Source: Flavobacteriaceae bacterium | Lineage (GTDB): Bacteria > Bacteroidota > Bacteroidia > Flavobacteriales > Flavobacteriaceae | Reading direction: 5' to 3' | Assembly (NCBI GenBank): GCA_020627885.1 | Contig: JAHDGB010000002.1 | Span: 1-50,936 of the forward strand | Length of the DNA stretch: 50,936 nucleotides | Shown: piece after piece, positions 18,257 through 27,749 of the stretch | Layout: each line of letters opens with the position of its first letter | Numbering within the stretch: position 1 is the stretch's first letter | The notes under the pieces: generated by a model | Seen by the model: only the letters and a program-made list of their open reading frames with translations | Database searches by the model: none | What the model was told of the DNA's origin: nothing | Position numbers and translations under genes: made by a program

Positions 18257-19054
18257 ATGAAATCAATTCTTGTTCCTGTAGGCTCTTCTAAAAACGCACA
18301 AAGTCATTTACAATATGCCATAGATTTTGCGAAAGAGTTTGGCGCAAAAGTTTATGTAATACAAGTTTATAATGTGTATACTAAAGCGGGTACAATGATA
18401 AAAATAGATCCGATTTTAGAGCGAGAAAGTTTAGATTTTTTAAACAGCCATGTGTCTAAAGTTGATAAAAAAGGCGTTGAGGTAGTCGTAAAAACCTTTA
18501 AAGGAAAACTAGTAAGTACTATAGAATTGATTTCAAAAAAATTAAATATAGATCTTATCCTATTAGAGCCTCGTATAAATTCTATTAAAGAAACAGTATA
18601 TCTAGGAAAAACTTCAGGGAAAATTATAAAGCAAACAAATATCCCTGCCTTAATTGTACCTGAAAACTATATTTACAAACCTATAAAATCTATTTTATTT
18701 GCAATAAAATCTGCAATTGTAAAAAAAACAGATGCATTAGTACCCTTAAAGGTAATTAAAAATAAATTCCTGACTGATGTTACTCTTTTATTGGTGAAAA
18801 CGCCATTTTATAATGATGGCGATTTTAATATTGGAGCCGGTATAAAAGAATTAATTTCTAACACTATAAAATCTGAAAACGCAACTACTTTTCATGGTGT
18901 TTTAGAGCATTATAAAGACTATAACCCAGATTTAATATGTGTTGTTAGGCGAAAACGTGGTTTTTTTAATAAACTATGGGAAAAAAACACCATTTTGAAA
19001 AAAGATTTTCATATGCCTACATACCCTGTATTAGTTTTAAGTGGCTTAAAATAG
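18257..19054 (+). CDS. Universal stress protein (two-domain)
   Basis: I start it at MKSILVPVG, internal Met18 of the listed ORF (265 aa), the standard first strand of the Usp fold; the upstream residues are hydrophobic but not conserved in the family. The first domain (residues 1 to about 135) ends in TNIPALIVPEN, the usual last strand. The second half (KPIKSILFAIKSAI...MPTYPVLVLSGLK) repeats the fold in a degenerate form. The ATP-binding G-2x-G-9x-G(S/T) motif is only partly recognisable (LGKTSGKI). The C-terminal portion plus leader was duplicated downstream (20108-20215). Confidence 0.88.
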   Translation: MKSILVPVGSSKNAQSHLQYAIDFAKEFGAKVYVIQVYNVYTKAGTMIKIDPILERESLDFLNSHVSKVDKKGVEVVVKTFKGKLVSTIELISKKLNIDLILLEPRINSIKETVYLGKTSGKIIKQTNIPALIVPENYIYKPIKSILFAIKSAIVKKTDALVPLKVIKNKFLTDVTLLLVKTPFYNDGDFNIGAGIKELISNTIKSENATTFHGVLEHYKDYNPDLICVVRRKRGFFNKLWEKNTILKKDFHMPTYPVLVLSGLK

Positions 19055-19281
19055 AACCCTTAAACTTTATTCTTTTAATCATAATTTTAGAGTTACAATT
19101 TTTCAAATTATAAAAATTTTTACGATAAATTTAACTTTTATCAAAAATTAACCAATAGACCATTAAAAACATATAGTTATCGATTTATATTTGAATTATT
19201 CATAATAGAATGTATCCTTGTAATCTCTCTTTGCTAAAGAAGAGAACCCCTTTATAAAAATATAACCATTAAACTATAAAG
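19055..19281 (+). promoter_or_regulatory. Leader and promoter of the truncated peptidase copy (duplicated unit A)
   Basis: A 227-bp region from the usp stop to the ATG, the same length as unit B (20216-20442) and closely similar along most of it. A -7 box TATATTTG is at 19186-19193. In unit B the same site is TATGTTTG, so the fixed positions of TAnnTTTG are kept while a spacer position varies. A conserved purine/pyrimidine-rich stretch (CTCTCTTTG...AAGAAGAGAACC) precedes the start. Confidence 0.65.
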
Positions 19282-19617
19282 ATGAAAAAGATTACACTAA
19301 TAGCAATGTTGCTTTATATTTCTGTAACGAGTTTAAATGCCCAACAACAAAATTTAACAATATATGGAAATATGTTACTTGATGACGCTCAAGTAATAAA
19401 AGCATCGCACCCCAATGAAATCGAAATTCTTGAAATAAATGGTGAAGTAGCTGCTGTACATATAAGTGAAGAGGCTACGCATTTATTACATGAATTAAAA
19501 GGTCATGGACCAGGATATAGATATGCCGCTGATGAGTTTGAGGCACTACAAGATTTAAGAAAAGTTAGATATGTGCCGTTAGGCGTAAACGATAGGGCAA
19601 ACACATTTAAAAATTGA
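19282..19617 (+). CDS. Secreted protein, truncated copy of the M28 peptidase N-terminal region
   Basis: A 111-aa protein with signal peptide MKKITLIAMLLYISVTSLNA, clearly paralogous to the first about 105 residues of the peptidase at 20443. Shared segments are NLTIYGNM/NLTIYGTM, NPNEIEIL/HPNEIEIL and ISEEATHLLH(E/D)L. Similarity fades near KVRYVPLG, and the reading frame ends just where the transposase relic starts, so the copy was cut by rearrangement. The frame, signal peptide and promoter are intact, so it may still be expressed. It has no catalytic residues and no T9SS domain. Confidence 0.75.
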   Translation: MKKITLIAMLLYISVTSLNAQQQNLTIYGNMLLDDAQVIKASHPNEIEILEINGEVAAVHISEEATHLLHELKGHGPGYRYAADEFEALQDLRKVRYVPLGVNDRANTFKN

Positions 19618-19620
19618 GTA

Positions 19621-19960
19621 GTTTTTCTAAACGTATCGTATGCTCAATAGCCGTTTCTAATGATTTCTGATTCCCTTTAACGGCAATTATATAATCTGCT
19701 TCGTTTTAATAACTTCTTCAACTATAGCCTTTTGACACCTCATAGCATCTATGGTAATGATACTGCCTTAATAAATACTTCTTTTAATAATTTTGGAATA
19801 GCGGTTATGTCATTGCTCTTGTCATCTACTCTGAATTGACCTAAAGATAGTCCTTGATTTGTAGCTTATGCTGTTAAAATATAAGGGCAAATTGAATTAG
19901 GGTTACTTTTTGTTTTAGCTCCTCTTATAGTTTTACCATTAATAGTAATATGTTATATCT
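19621..19960 (-). pseudogene. Decayed ISAs1-type transposase fragment
   Basis: Reading the minus strand and allowing frameshifts and stops gives, in family order, INGKTIRGAKTK, NQGLSLGQFRVDDKSNDITAIPKLL, ITIDAMRCQKAIVEEVI and ADYIIAVKGNQKSLETAIEH. These match the core of ISAs1-family DDE transposases (DGKTxRG, LGQxKVDEKSNEITAIPxLL, TIDAMGCQ, DYxxAVKGNQ). At least two frameshifts and a stop in place of the Trp of SAWA are visible. N- and C-termini are missing and no terminal inverted repeats were found, so this is a dead remnant. Confidence 0.85.
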
Positions 19961-20107
19961 CATTAAAATATTTTATGAGAAAAGTAATGTTAAATTGATG
20001 ACTGGATTCAAAATCATTATTTTTTTATCCCTACATGCAAATGGCTAAGGGTTTCTAATGTGCTATTAATAGAATATGTTATTTTCTTAAAAATTCAAAA
20101 AAATTAA
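19961..20107. other. Unassigned segment right of the transposase relic
   Basis: About 150 bp between the recognisable transposase core and the usp remnant. It may be the eroded 5' part of the transposase gene, but I could not read conserved motifs. No ORF of note. Confidence 0.4.
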
Positions 20108-20215
20108 ATGTGTTTACCCTGTGCAAAAGAGGCTTTTTTAATAAGCTGTGAGAGAAAGACACTATTTTGGAAAAAGATTTTGTAGCCTGTGTTCGTATTA
20201 GGTGGTTTAAAATAG
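20108..20215 (+). pseudogene. 3'-end remnant of a duplicated universal stress protein gene
   Basis: Aligns with the last about 35 codons of usp (18940-19054): KRGFFNKL, then TGA in place of TGG (Trp), then EKDTILEKDF, an 11-nt deletion, and PVFVLGGLK followed by a stop, against PVLVLSGLK in the intact gene. It sits in front of the M28 peptidase leader just as usp sits in front of the truncated copy, showing that the duplicated unit spanned usp, leader and peptidase. Confidence 0.82.
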
Positions 20216-20442
20216 AACTCTTAAACTTTACTCTTTTTAATCATAATTTAGAATTACAGTTTTATTATTTACAAAATTTTTATTATAAATTTAACTTTTA
20301 GCAAAAATTAACTAATAAACCATTAAAAACGCATCGTTATCGATTTATGTTTGAATTATTCACAATAGCACGTATACTTGTAATCTCTCTTTGTTAAAGA
20401 AGAGAACCACTTAATAAAAAAAATAACCAATAAACTATAAAA
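20216..20442 (+). promoter_or_regulatory. Leader and promoter of the M28 peptidase (duplicated unit B)
   Basis: A 227-bp region paralogous to 19055-19281. The -7 box TATGTTTG is at 20346-20353, giving a predicted 5' UTR of about 85 nt. Confidence 0.65.
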
Positions 20443-21951
20443 ATGAAAAAGATTACACTAATAGCGGTATTGTTTTGTGCGACAATATTTAACCTAAACG
20501 CTCAGGACAATTTAACTGTGCCTGAAAGACAAAACTTAACCATTTACGGAACAATGTCTCTAGAAGATGCTCTAGAAATAAATGAATCAAATCCTAATGA
20601 GATTGAGATATTAGCAACTAGTGATGAAGAAGCTGCTGTTAATATTAGTGAAGAAGCTACTCATTTACTACACGATTTAAGAGGAACTCATGGTCCGGGC
20701 TACCTAAACGCTTCTAATGCGATCGATGCGATAAAACAAATTAGACACGTTAGGACAGAACGAGTACAACAAATGAATTTTACTATATCTGAAGGCGAAA
20801 CTGTTGAAATGGCATTAGGAGTAATTAACAAATCAAATATAGAAGCTCAAATTGAAGAATTAGAAGGTTATGGTACCAGATACCATACCACAGCTTCGGC
20901 TCAAAGAGCTGCAGTAGATTTAAAAGCTAAGTGGGAAGCTATGGCAACAACTTATGGCAGAAACGATATTAGCGTAAGATTAGTTGATCACAGTAATGCA
21001 AGTGATAGTACGCCAATGAACTCTGTTGTAATGACGATTACGGGTGCAGAACTTCCAGATGAATTTGTCATTATTGGAGGGCATTTAGATTCTACTTCTA
21101 GTCAAGGGAATAATGTAGCTCCAGGTGGTGATGATGATGCTTCAGGAATATCTGTAATAACAGAAGCTACAAGAACACTTCTTGAAATTGGCTTTGTACC
21201 TAAAAGAACAATAGAGGTTATGGCATACGCAGCAGAAGAAGTTGGGCTATACGGATCTAAAGACATCGCGAGTAGATATGGACAAAATAATGTAAATGTT
21301 GTTGCTGTAGGACAGTTTGATATGGCTAATTATAAAAGCTCCACAAAAGATGTTTATTTTGTTTCAGACACTAATGCTATTGACCCAACTTTAACTAGTT
21401 TCTTTAAAGAATTATTAGATACCTACCACGGATCAACCAGCAATGATGAAATTACATATAGCACTACAACTTGTGGTTATGGTTGTTCAGATCATAGGTA
21501 TTGGTTTGAGAATGGCTATAAAACGGCCTTCCCTTTTGAATCTTCTTTCAGCGATTTTCAGCAAAACAACTCGATATACCACAAAAATAACGACTTGATG
21601 AAAAATGTCCCTAGTGGAGATGCAACACATGCTTTTAAATTTGCCAAGTTAGCTGTAGAGTATTTAATAGAAGTTTCTAAGAAATCGAGCCTATTATCTA
21701 CTCCAAACTTTGAAGAAGAAGGCTATGAGTTATTTGTTATAGATAACATTCTAAAGTTTAAATCCGACAGGTCAAGATCTGCAATTAAAGAATTAAAAAT
21801 ATATGATGTAACTGGTAAAGAAGTATTAAAGAAAACTAGTCTAGGAAACTCTGGAAAACTTTCTTTAAATGCGTTTACTGCTGGGGCCTATGTTGTAAAT
21901 GTTGTTTTGGACAATAAAACACAACTTTCTAAAAAAGTTATATTGAAATAA
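20443..21951 (+). CDS. Secreted M28 family zinc aminopeptidase with T9SS C-terminal sorting domain
   Basis: A 502-aa exported peptidase. Signal peptide MKKITLIAVLFCATIFNLNA; residues 22 to about 115 form a probable prodomain; then the M28 catalytic domain with two-zinc ligands H214 and D216 (GGHLDST), D231/D232 (GGDDDASG), E265/E266 (AEEVGLYGS), D293 (GQFDM) and H351 (CSDHRYW). The C-terminal about 80 residues (IYDVTGKEVLKK ... AGAYVVNVVLDN ... SKKVILK) form a type A sorting domain for the type IX secretion system, so it is exported or surface-attached. A bidirectional terminator follows. The parent gene of the truncated copy upstream. Confidence 0.94.
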   Translation: MKKITLIAVLFCATIFNLNAQDNLTVPERQNLTIYGTMSLEDALEINESNPNEIEILATSDEEAAVNISEEATHLLHDLRGTHGPGYLNASNAIDAIKQIRHVRTERVQQMNFTISEGETVEMALGVINKSNIEAQIEELEGYGTRYHTTASAQRAAVDLKAKWEAMATTYGRNDISVRLVDHSNASDSTPMNSVVMTITGAELPDEFVIIGGHLDSTSSQGNNVAPGGDDDASGISVITEATRTLLEIGFVPKRTIEVMAYAAEEVGLYGSKDIASRYGQNNVNVVAVGQFDMANYKSSTKDVYFVSDTNAIDPTLTSFFKELLDTYHGSTSNDEITYSTTTCGYGCSDHRYWFENGYKTAFPFESSFSDFQQNNSIYHKNNDLMKNVPSGDATHAFKFAKLAVEYLIEVSKKSSLLSTPNFEEEGYELFVIDNILKFKSDRSRSAIKELKIYDVTGKEVLKKTSLGNSGKLSLNAFTAGAYVVNVVLDNKTQLSKKVILK

Positions 21952-21970
21952 AAAATTAAATTTTATAAAA

Positions 21971-22011
21971 ACTAAAAAAGGTGATCATAATTTGTGATCA
22001 CCTTTTTTAGT
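21971..22011. terminator. Bidirectional intrinsic terminator
   Basis: A perfect 17-bp inverted repeat (core GGTGATCA/TGATCACC) with a 7-nt loop, with A-rich and T-rich outer arms. It separates the convergent M28 peptidase and AddB-like genes. Confidence 0.88.
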
Positions 22012-22019
22012 GATTTATT

Positions 22020-24776
22020 TTAATTAGTTTCTATCACCTTTTCGACAAAAGGAACATTGGTATCGTAAATTTCAATAATTAACTTTTTAAGTTCTTTCTC
22101 AAATGCATCTAGTATTTCGCTATTAATTAATGAACTTTTGTTTTTGTTATCTTTTTTTGTGAATTTTAAAAACCCAGATTTTAGGTTCTTAAACGAAATA
22201 ACCCCTGCCTCAATTGGCAAACTAACAGCAGCTTTCTTACTTAACATTAAGGCATAACAAAGAATCTGAAAGCTTTTACTGTACTTTTTATAGTCTTTTG
22301 TTATATCGTCCCAATTTTCTATTGTTAAGTGCTCTTGTTTTACCATACCAGATTTATAATCTATTACTCTATTTATGCCGTTAAATTCATCTACTCGGTC
22401 AACTTTTCCTTTTAAATAAACCGGGTATTTCAAATCTGGGATATTAATTAATATTTTTTCTGCTGTTTCAATATGTAAAATCTTAATCGTATTTCCTGCT
22501 TTTATGCTTTGTAATTCTTTATTTACAAAATTTAAAACATAACGTTTAGCAATTTCAAAAATAATAAGGTTTTTACCAGTGGTAACATTTCCTTGTTTAT
22601 ATTCTTCCTTAAAAAAATGAGTTACTTTTTGTGCTATCTTTTTTTTCATTTCATTAAGCACAGTTACGGTTAAATATTGGCTTTGTAAAGGGCGGTATAA
22701 ATCTTCTAAAGTATTGTGTATAATTGTACCTAATGTATTAAAAGCTATTGTTTCTTCTACTTCATTTAGAGTGTTTATATTTAAAATTTTTTCGTTATAA
22801 AAGTCTATAGGGTTTCTTATATAATTGGTTAATGATGATGGAGAAAACCCTTTATTAGATAATGTTACTAAACAATCTATTATTGCTTCATTTTTTTCAA
22901 CTTCATTTGTCATTTCCGTTATAGTTGGTGTTTTCGGAATTACAATTTTATGATTTATTTTATGAACTGCTTCTAATTCTAGTTGAGTTATAAAGCGGCT
23001 TTTTTCACCACTATTTAGCGCGTCGGTTTCCGTGTTATATAATATATACGCTGTCTTAGCACGCTGTAATAATCGATAAAAATGGTACGTATAGACAGCG
23101 TCTTTTTCCTTATAAGTTGGTAGTTTATTTTCTAACTTAATATCAAAAGGAATAAAAGAATTGTTACTTTTTCCAGATGGGAGAATTCCTTCATTTACAG
23201 AGGAAATAATAATAGTTTCAAAATCTAAAACACGAGATTCTAACATCCCCATAATTTGTAAGCCTTTTAAGGGTTCTCCTTTAAAATCTAAAGTTTCACT
23301 ACTTAACAATTCTTTATAAATTTCGAATAATGTAGCAATATTATTTATGTAATTGTGAAGGCTATTTAGCCTTAATAATTCTTTGAACAGAAGATAAAAC
23401 CTATAAGCATACTCTAATGCTAATAGGTTATTACTTTTATCTTTATCTAAATACTTTTTTATACTATATATAATACTTAGGCATGAATTTATAGCATTCT
23501 GAGTTGTTTTATTCCACGATCCAAAAACAGATGCTATTACATTTTCGTTGTAATTTATTAGTGCTTTTATTTGCTCATATTCAAGGTGAGTAATATTATT
23601 TTTATTTATATTTTCTATAGCTGTAACTGCATGGTTTTTTTCACCATCGTAAAATAAAGGCTTTATAAATTGATCTGATAAGATACTGATTACGTCTTTA
23701 TAGTAAAAAGAAGTATTTGTTTTTTTATGAAGAGTAAATAACTTATTATATAGTGAAGCCAAAGGAATAGATCTTAAAGGTAAGCCCATAGTTATATTTA
23801 ATGCCGTAATTTCCTTGGGAATGGAATTTAGTATTGGAATTAATAAACTTTCTTCTCCTAATATAATAGCTGTACTTTTTAAATCTTTATTATTTTTAAT
23901 TAATTCTTTTAATATTATTCCAACTTGTTTTGCTTGCCCTATATTTTTTGGGATGCCGATACTAGTTATATTTTTTTTACTGCAATAATTATTTGTTATC
24001 CATGTAAAAGGTTTTGTTTTATAATAACTCCAATTTTTTTTGTGTTCTTTAGTAAATAATGCTGCATCGTGGAGCTTGTTTGACATAAAGTGTTTATCAA
24101 TATCCCAATAAACTTCTGCCATTTCATTCTTCAATAATTCTTTAATTATGGTCTCTTCTGCACTATTTAATGCATTAAATCCTAAAAAGACATGCTTTAA
24201 GGTTTTGTTTTTTTCAATATATGAATCAAGGTTTTCTACAGCTTTTCTATAAATTAAACCCTGGTAACCTACTTTTTTTTGAAGTAGTTTATTAGAAAAC
24301 TCTTCATAGTATTTTGGCAATTTATCCCAAAATAAAAGGTAATTATTTATAAATTCTGTTTTATTTATATCTGTAGACCAATGATTTAAATCTTGAATGG
24401 CTTTTAAATAATTAAATATTTTGCTATTTGAAATTAAATAACGGTCTATTTCATTAAAATCTTGAAGTAAAATTTGTCCCCATTTAGAAAACACATTGAA
24501 TGGTTCTTGTTCTTTAGCAGCTGTGATTGAGCAATAAGCCGAATAACATTCAAATAGTAACTCTATATTACCTATTTTTTTCAGATTCGATAATTGCTCT
24601 ACAAACTCTTCTATACTTATAATATTAGGAGAGAAAATTGTTTCATGTATAATTTTTGATAATTCTGATCTTAAAACTGTTCCTGCCCGTTTACTTGGCA
24701 GTATAAATGTAATTTCAGAAAAATTAGCATTTTTTTGCTGTAAAAAATATAGTACATCAAAAATGAATGGTTTCAT
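22020..24776 (-). CDS. AddB-like protein with PD-(D/E)XK nuclease domain
   Basis: A 918-aa partner of the AddA-like helicase encoded further along the same strand, for double-strand-break end processing. The N-terminus (FILPSKRAGTVLRSEL) has the helicase-like fold but no Walker A lysine, so that module cannot hydrolyse ATP. Residues from about 700 form a RecB-type nuclease with GKVDRVDEF and VIDYKSG (catalytic Asp and Lys). Bacillus AddB holds an Fe-S cluster with Cys before the nuclease and near its end; here the first site reads YIRNPIDFY with Asn at the usual Cys, and the terminal Cys set is absent, so the cluster is likely lost. Confidence 0.88.
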   Translation of the reverse strand: MKPFIFDVLYFLQQKNANFSEITFILPSKRAGTVLRSELSKIIHETIFSPNIISIEEFVEQLSNLKKIGNIELLFECYSAYCSITAAKEQEPFNVFSKWGQILLQDFNEIDRYLISNSKIFNYLKAIQDLNHWSTDINKTEFINNYLLFWDKLPKYYEEFSNKLLQKKVGYQGLIYRKAVENLDSYIEKNKTLKHVFLGFNALNSAEETIIKELLKNEMAEVYWDIDKHFMSNKLHDAALFTKEHKKNWSYYKTKPFTWITNNYCSKKNITSIGIPKNIGQAKQVGIILKELIKNNKDLKSTAIILGEESLLIPILNSIPKEITALNITMGLPLRSIPLASLYNKLFTLHKKTNTSFYYKDVISILSDQFIKPLFYDGEKNHAVTAIENINKNNITHLEYEQIKALINYNENVIASVFGSWNKTTQNAINSCLSIIYSIKKYLDKDKSNNLLALEYAYRFYLLFKELLRLNSLHNYINNIATLFEIYKELLSSETLDFKGEPLKGLQIMGMLESRVLDFETIIISSVNEGILPSGKSNNSFIPFDIKLENKLPTYKEKDAVYTYHFYRLLQRAKTAYILYNTETDALNSGEKSRFITQLELEAVHKINHKIVIPKTPTITEMTNEVEKNEAIIDCLVTLSNKGFSPSSLTNYIRNPIDFYNEKILNINTLNEVEETIAFNTLGTIIHNTLEDLYRPLQSQYLTVTVLNEMKKKIAQKVTHFFKEEYKQGNVTTGKNLIIFEIAKRYVLNFVNKELQSIKAGNTIKILHIETAEKILINIPDLKYPVYLKGKVDRVDEFNGINRVIDYKSGMVKQEHLTIENWDDITKDYKKYSKSFQILCYALMLSKKAAVSLPIEAGVISFKNLKSGFLKFTKKDNKNKSSLINSEILDAFEKELKKLIIEIYDTNVPFVEKVIETN

Positions 24777-24828
24777 ATTTCAAAAATAATAGTTTTTATA
24801 GCCTTTAGCTTAAACATTAAGGAATAAA

Positions 24829-24866
24829 AAAACGCTTCGATAATAAAATATCGAAGCGTTTTAAAT
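24829..24866 (-). terminator. Intrinsic terminator of the ompA-like gene
   Basis: A 14-bp perfect stem (core CGCTTCGAT/ATCGAAGCG) with a 6-nt loop, followed on the minus strand by a T-rich tract. It lies 31 bp past the OmpA stop. Confidence 0.85.
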
Positions 24867-24896
24867 TATTAAGTATGTACTATACTTAGTTATTAC

Positions 24897-26324
24897 TTAT
24901 TTTCTAAGTTTAACTTCTGTACGTCTGTTATTAGCTCTACCTGCTTTAGTTGCATTGCTATCTATTGGATACTCTTCTCCAAATCCGTAAGCTACTAATC
25001 TATCATTAGCAATACCGTTACTAACTAAGTAATCTTTTACAGCATTAGCTCTTTTTTCAGATAATCTTTGGTTAGAAGACTTACTACCCACACTATCTGT
25101 ATGACCTTCAATTGTAAACTTAGATTCTGGATATTCTTTAAGAATAGCAGTTATGTTTTTAAGCACTTCGTAAGTTTGACTTTGGAAACTTGATTTTCCT
25201 GTATCGAATAAAATAATCTTTGCATAGCTATTTAATTTTTCGATAACTTCTTGAGTTGGTTCTGGAGCCGCTTCTGGACAACCATCATTAGCTACAGTTC
25301 CTTTTACTTTAGGACATTTATCGTTTCTGTCTTTTACACCATCGCCATCTGTATCTGGGTCTGGACATCCATCGTTAGAAGCAGGACCCGCTTCATTTGG
25401 ACATTTATCTTTAGAATCTGTCACACCATCGCCATCTGCATCTGGACATCCTCTTAAAGCCTTAAGACCTTTAACTGTAGGACAATCATCTTTAGCGTCA
25501 GTTACACCATCACCGTCAGAATCTGGACAACCGTTCAATTCAGCTAAACCAGCAGTATTTGGACAATCATCTTTAGAATCTTCAATACCATCACCATCAG
25601 AATCTGGACAACCATTAAATTCTTCTAAACCAGCAACCTCAGGACAAGCATCGTCTTTATCGTATATACCATCACCATCAGTATCTTTTCCTCCGAATTT
25701 CACAGAGATTCCTGCAGAATGTTGGAAATGAGACGTTAAATATTCTTTGAAAGAATTTTTATATTTAGACTCTATAGATAAACCAATGTTATCAGTAAAC
25801 CAGTAGTTTAACCCTAAAGAACCATTTAAAGTTCCAGCTCCAACTGTATTGTTAGATCCTGAAGAGGTAGAAAATGTATTGTATGGTCCTTCTTCAATCC
25901 AAGAATAACCACCACCAATACCTACTACAGGCTGTAACTTCGTTTTTGTTAAGTTATAACGAACATTAGCATCAAGTGCGTAATAAGATAAATCATTAAC
26001 CATAGCGGTAACATTATCTTCAAATTGACCCCATTTTTTAATTTGGTTTAAAGACCCCCCTATTTGAGCAGTTAATCCATTCCCGATGTACCTAGATACA
26101 GAAATTGTAGATAGAGATGGAAGAATGTTCCAATGGTCATCTACGTTTAAAAATTCATCAAAGAAATCACCTTGTGGTGTATCTTCTCCGACTGGATAAA
26201 CGTCAACAGCGTTTACACCAAAGTTTACAGCCCAAGGGTTGTCTTCATCTTGTGCATTAACGTTGCTGAAGCTTAGTACAAGCAACATTGTGAACAATAA
26301 TCTGCTAAGATTTTTCATATTCAA
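24897..26324 (-). CDS. OmpA family protein with thrombospondin type 3 repeats
   Basis: A 475-aa outer-membrane protein that anchors the envelope to peptidoglycan. It has a signal peptide (to about NVNAQ) and an N-terminal OmpA-type beta-barrel (residues 30-210, ending HFQHSAGISVKFGG). Five calcium-binding TSP3 repeats follow (DTDGDGIYDKDDACP, then similar DSDGDG and CPD units, with paired Cys). The C-terminal OmpA domain has ILFDTGKSSFQ, the peptidoglycan-binding IEGHTDSVGS and NQRLSEKRANAVKDYL. Highly expressed homologues are typical major porin-like proteins in Flavobacteriaceae. It has its own promoter and terminator. Confidence 0.96.
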   Translation of the reverse strand: MNMKNLSRLLFTMLLVLSFSNVNAQDEDNPWAVNFGVNAVDVYPVGEDTPQGDFFDEFLNVDDHWNILPSLSTISVSRYIGNGLTAQIGGSLNQIKKWGQFEDNVTAMVNDLSYYALDANVRYNLTKTKLQPVVGIGGGYSWIEEGPYNTFSTSSGSNNTVGAGTLNGSLGLNYWFTDNIGLSIESKYKNSFKEYLTSHFQHSAGISVKFGGKDTDGDGIYDKDDACPEVAGLEEFNGCPDSDGDGIEDSKDDCPNTAGLAELNGCPDSDGDGVTDAKDDCPTVKGLKALRGCPDADGDGVTDSKDKCPNEAGPASNDGCPDPDTDGDGVKDRNDKCPKVKGTVANDGCPEAAPEPTQEVIEKLNSYAKIILFDTGKSSFQSQTYEVLKNITAILKEYPESKFTIEGHTDSVGSKSSNQRLSEKRANAVKDYLVSNGIANDRLVAYGFGEEYPIDSNATKAGRANNRRTEVKLRK

Positions 26325-26386
26325 ATATTTAATTTTAAGTGTTAAATTAGAAGCAAATTTAAGTTGTTAAATAATATTAACAAAGA

Positions 26387-26394
26387 CAAATATA
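26387..26394 (-). promoter_or_regulatory. Predicted -7 box of the ompA-like gene
   Basis: The minus strand reads TATATTTG, a full match to TAnnTTTG, about 62 bp upstream of the start codon and in the only intergenic gap before the gene. This is a consensus match only. Confidence 0.5.
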
Positions 26395-26453
26395 TAAAAA
26401 TATTCAATATTTGAATTATTTCTTTTTTTAGATATTAACTAGATGTTAACAAT

Positions 26454-27647
26454 TTAAATAACATTTAATGATCGTCCAACTGCGATAAAGGCAGATATAG
26501 CGCAATCTAAGTGTTCTTTTTCATGTGCCGCAGAAAGTTGCACTCTAATTCTAGCTTTGTCTTTAGGAACAACCGGAAAAAAGAAACCAATAACATAAAT
26601 TCCTTCTTTTAAAAGCATATTTGCCATTTTTTGAGAGAGTTTTGCGTCATATAACATTACAGGAACTATTGCAGAATCACCATCTACTATATCAAAACCT
26701 GCAGTTTTCATTCCTTTTTTAAAATAATTAGTATTCCATTCCAATTTATCTCTAAGTGTGGTGTCATTTTCCAACAAGTCAAATACTTTAATTGATGCTC
26801 CAACAATTGCTGGGGCTAAAGAGTTTGAAAATAAATAGGGTCTCGATCGCTGACGAAGTATTTCTATAATTTCTTTTTTGCCTGTAGTATATCCTCCCAT
26901 TGCTCCACCAAGTGCTTTTCCTAGTGTGCCAGTAATTATATCTATACGGTCCAAAACACCTTTATCTTCTAGTGTTCCTCTCCCTGTTTCTCCTATAAAA
27001 CCAGCAGCATGGCATTCATCTATCATTACCAAAGCATCGTATTTATCAGCTAAATCACATATTTCATCAAGCGGGGCTACTAATCCATCCATAGAAAACA
27101 CGCCATCGGTAACTATTATTTTAAATCTTGCATCATTAGCGTTAGCAGTTATTAATTGCTGTTCTAAATCTGCCATATCATTATTCTGATATCTATACCT
27201 AGCCGCTTTACATAAACGAACGCCATCAATTATTGATGCGTGATTTAATGAATCCGATATAATTGCATCTTCTTTTCCTAACAAAGGTTCAAATACTCCG
27301 CCGTTAGCATCGAAGGCCGCTGCGTATAATATAGTGTCTTCAGTACTATAAAAATTAGCTATTTTTTTTTCTAAATCTTTATGTATGTCTTGAGTACCAC
27401 ATATAAAACGAACAGAAGACATCCCAAATCCATGACTATCCATAGCGTCTTTCGCTGCCTGAATAACCTCTGGATGGCTTGATAAACCTAAATAGTTATT
27501 TGCACAAAAGTTAAGCACTTTTTGCCCTGTATTTAGGGTGATTTCCGCACCTTGAGGAGAGGTAATTACTCGTTCTTCTTTAAATAACCCATCGTCTTTT
27601 ATACTTTGTATTTCTTTTTCTAAATGATCCTTTATATTACTATACAT
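26454..27647 (-). CDS. kbl: Glycine C-acetyltransferase (2-amino-3-ketobutyrate CoA ligase)
   Basis: A PLP enzyme that splits 2-amino-3-ketobutyrate with CoA into glycine and acetyl-CoA in threonine degradation. The 397-aa length is typical. [41 protein letters not shown] and the PLP-lysine segment [15 protein letters not shown] are present. The close relatives biotin synthase BioF and ALA synthase share the fold, but the [11 protein letters not shown] and YLFSNSLAP signatures favour Kbl. Its usual partner tdh is not in the window. It lies between the AddA-like and OmpA genes on the same strand. Confidence 0.94.
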   Translation of the reverse strand: MYSNIKDHLEKEIQSIKDDGLFKEERVITSPQGAEITLNTGQKVLNFCANNYLGLSSHPEVIQAAKDAMDSHGFGMSSVRFICGTQDIHKDLEKKIANFYSTEDTILYAAAFDANGGVFEPLLGKEDAIISDSLNHASIIDGVRLCKAARYRYQNNDMADLEQQLITANANDARFKIIVTDGVFSMDGLVAPLDEICDLADKYDALVMIDECHAAGFIGETGRGTLEDKGVLDRIDIITGTLGKALGGAMGGYTTGKKEIIEILRQRSRPYLFSNSLAPAIVGASIKVFDLLENDTTLRDKLEWNTNYFKKGMKTAGFDIVDGDSAIVPVMLYDAKLSQKMANMLLKEGIYVIGFFFPVVPKDKARIRVQLSAAHEKEHLDCAISAFIAVGRSLNVI

Positions 27648-27749
27648 AGTGAAAAATATTTTTGCAAATTTATATGAAATGAGAACAATAACACATCTAA
27701 TTAGTATAAAAAAAGCCGTGTTCTATTAAAGGGGCCTTAGATCAATTAT

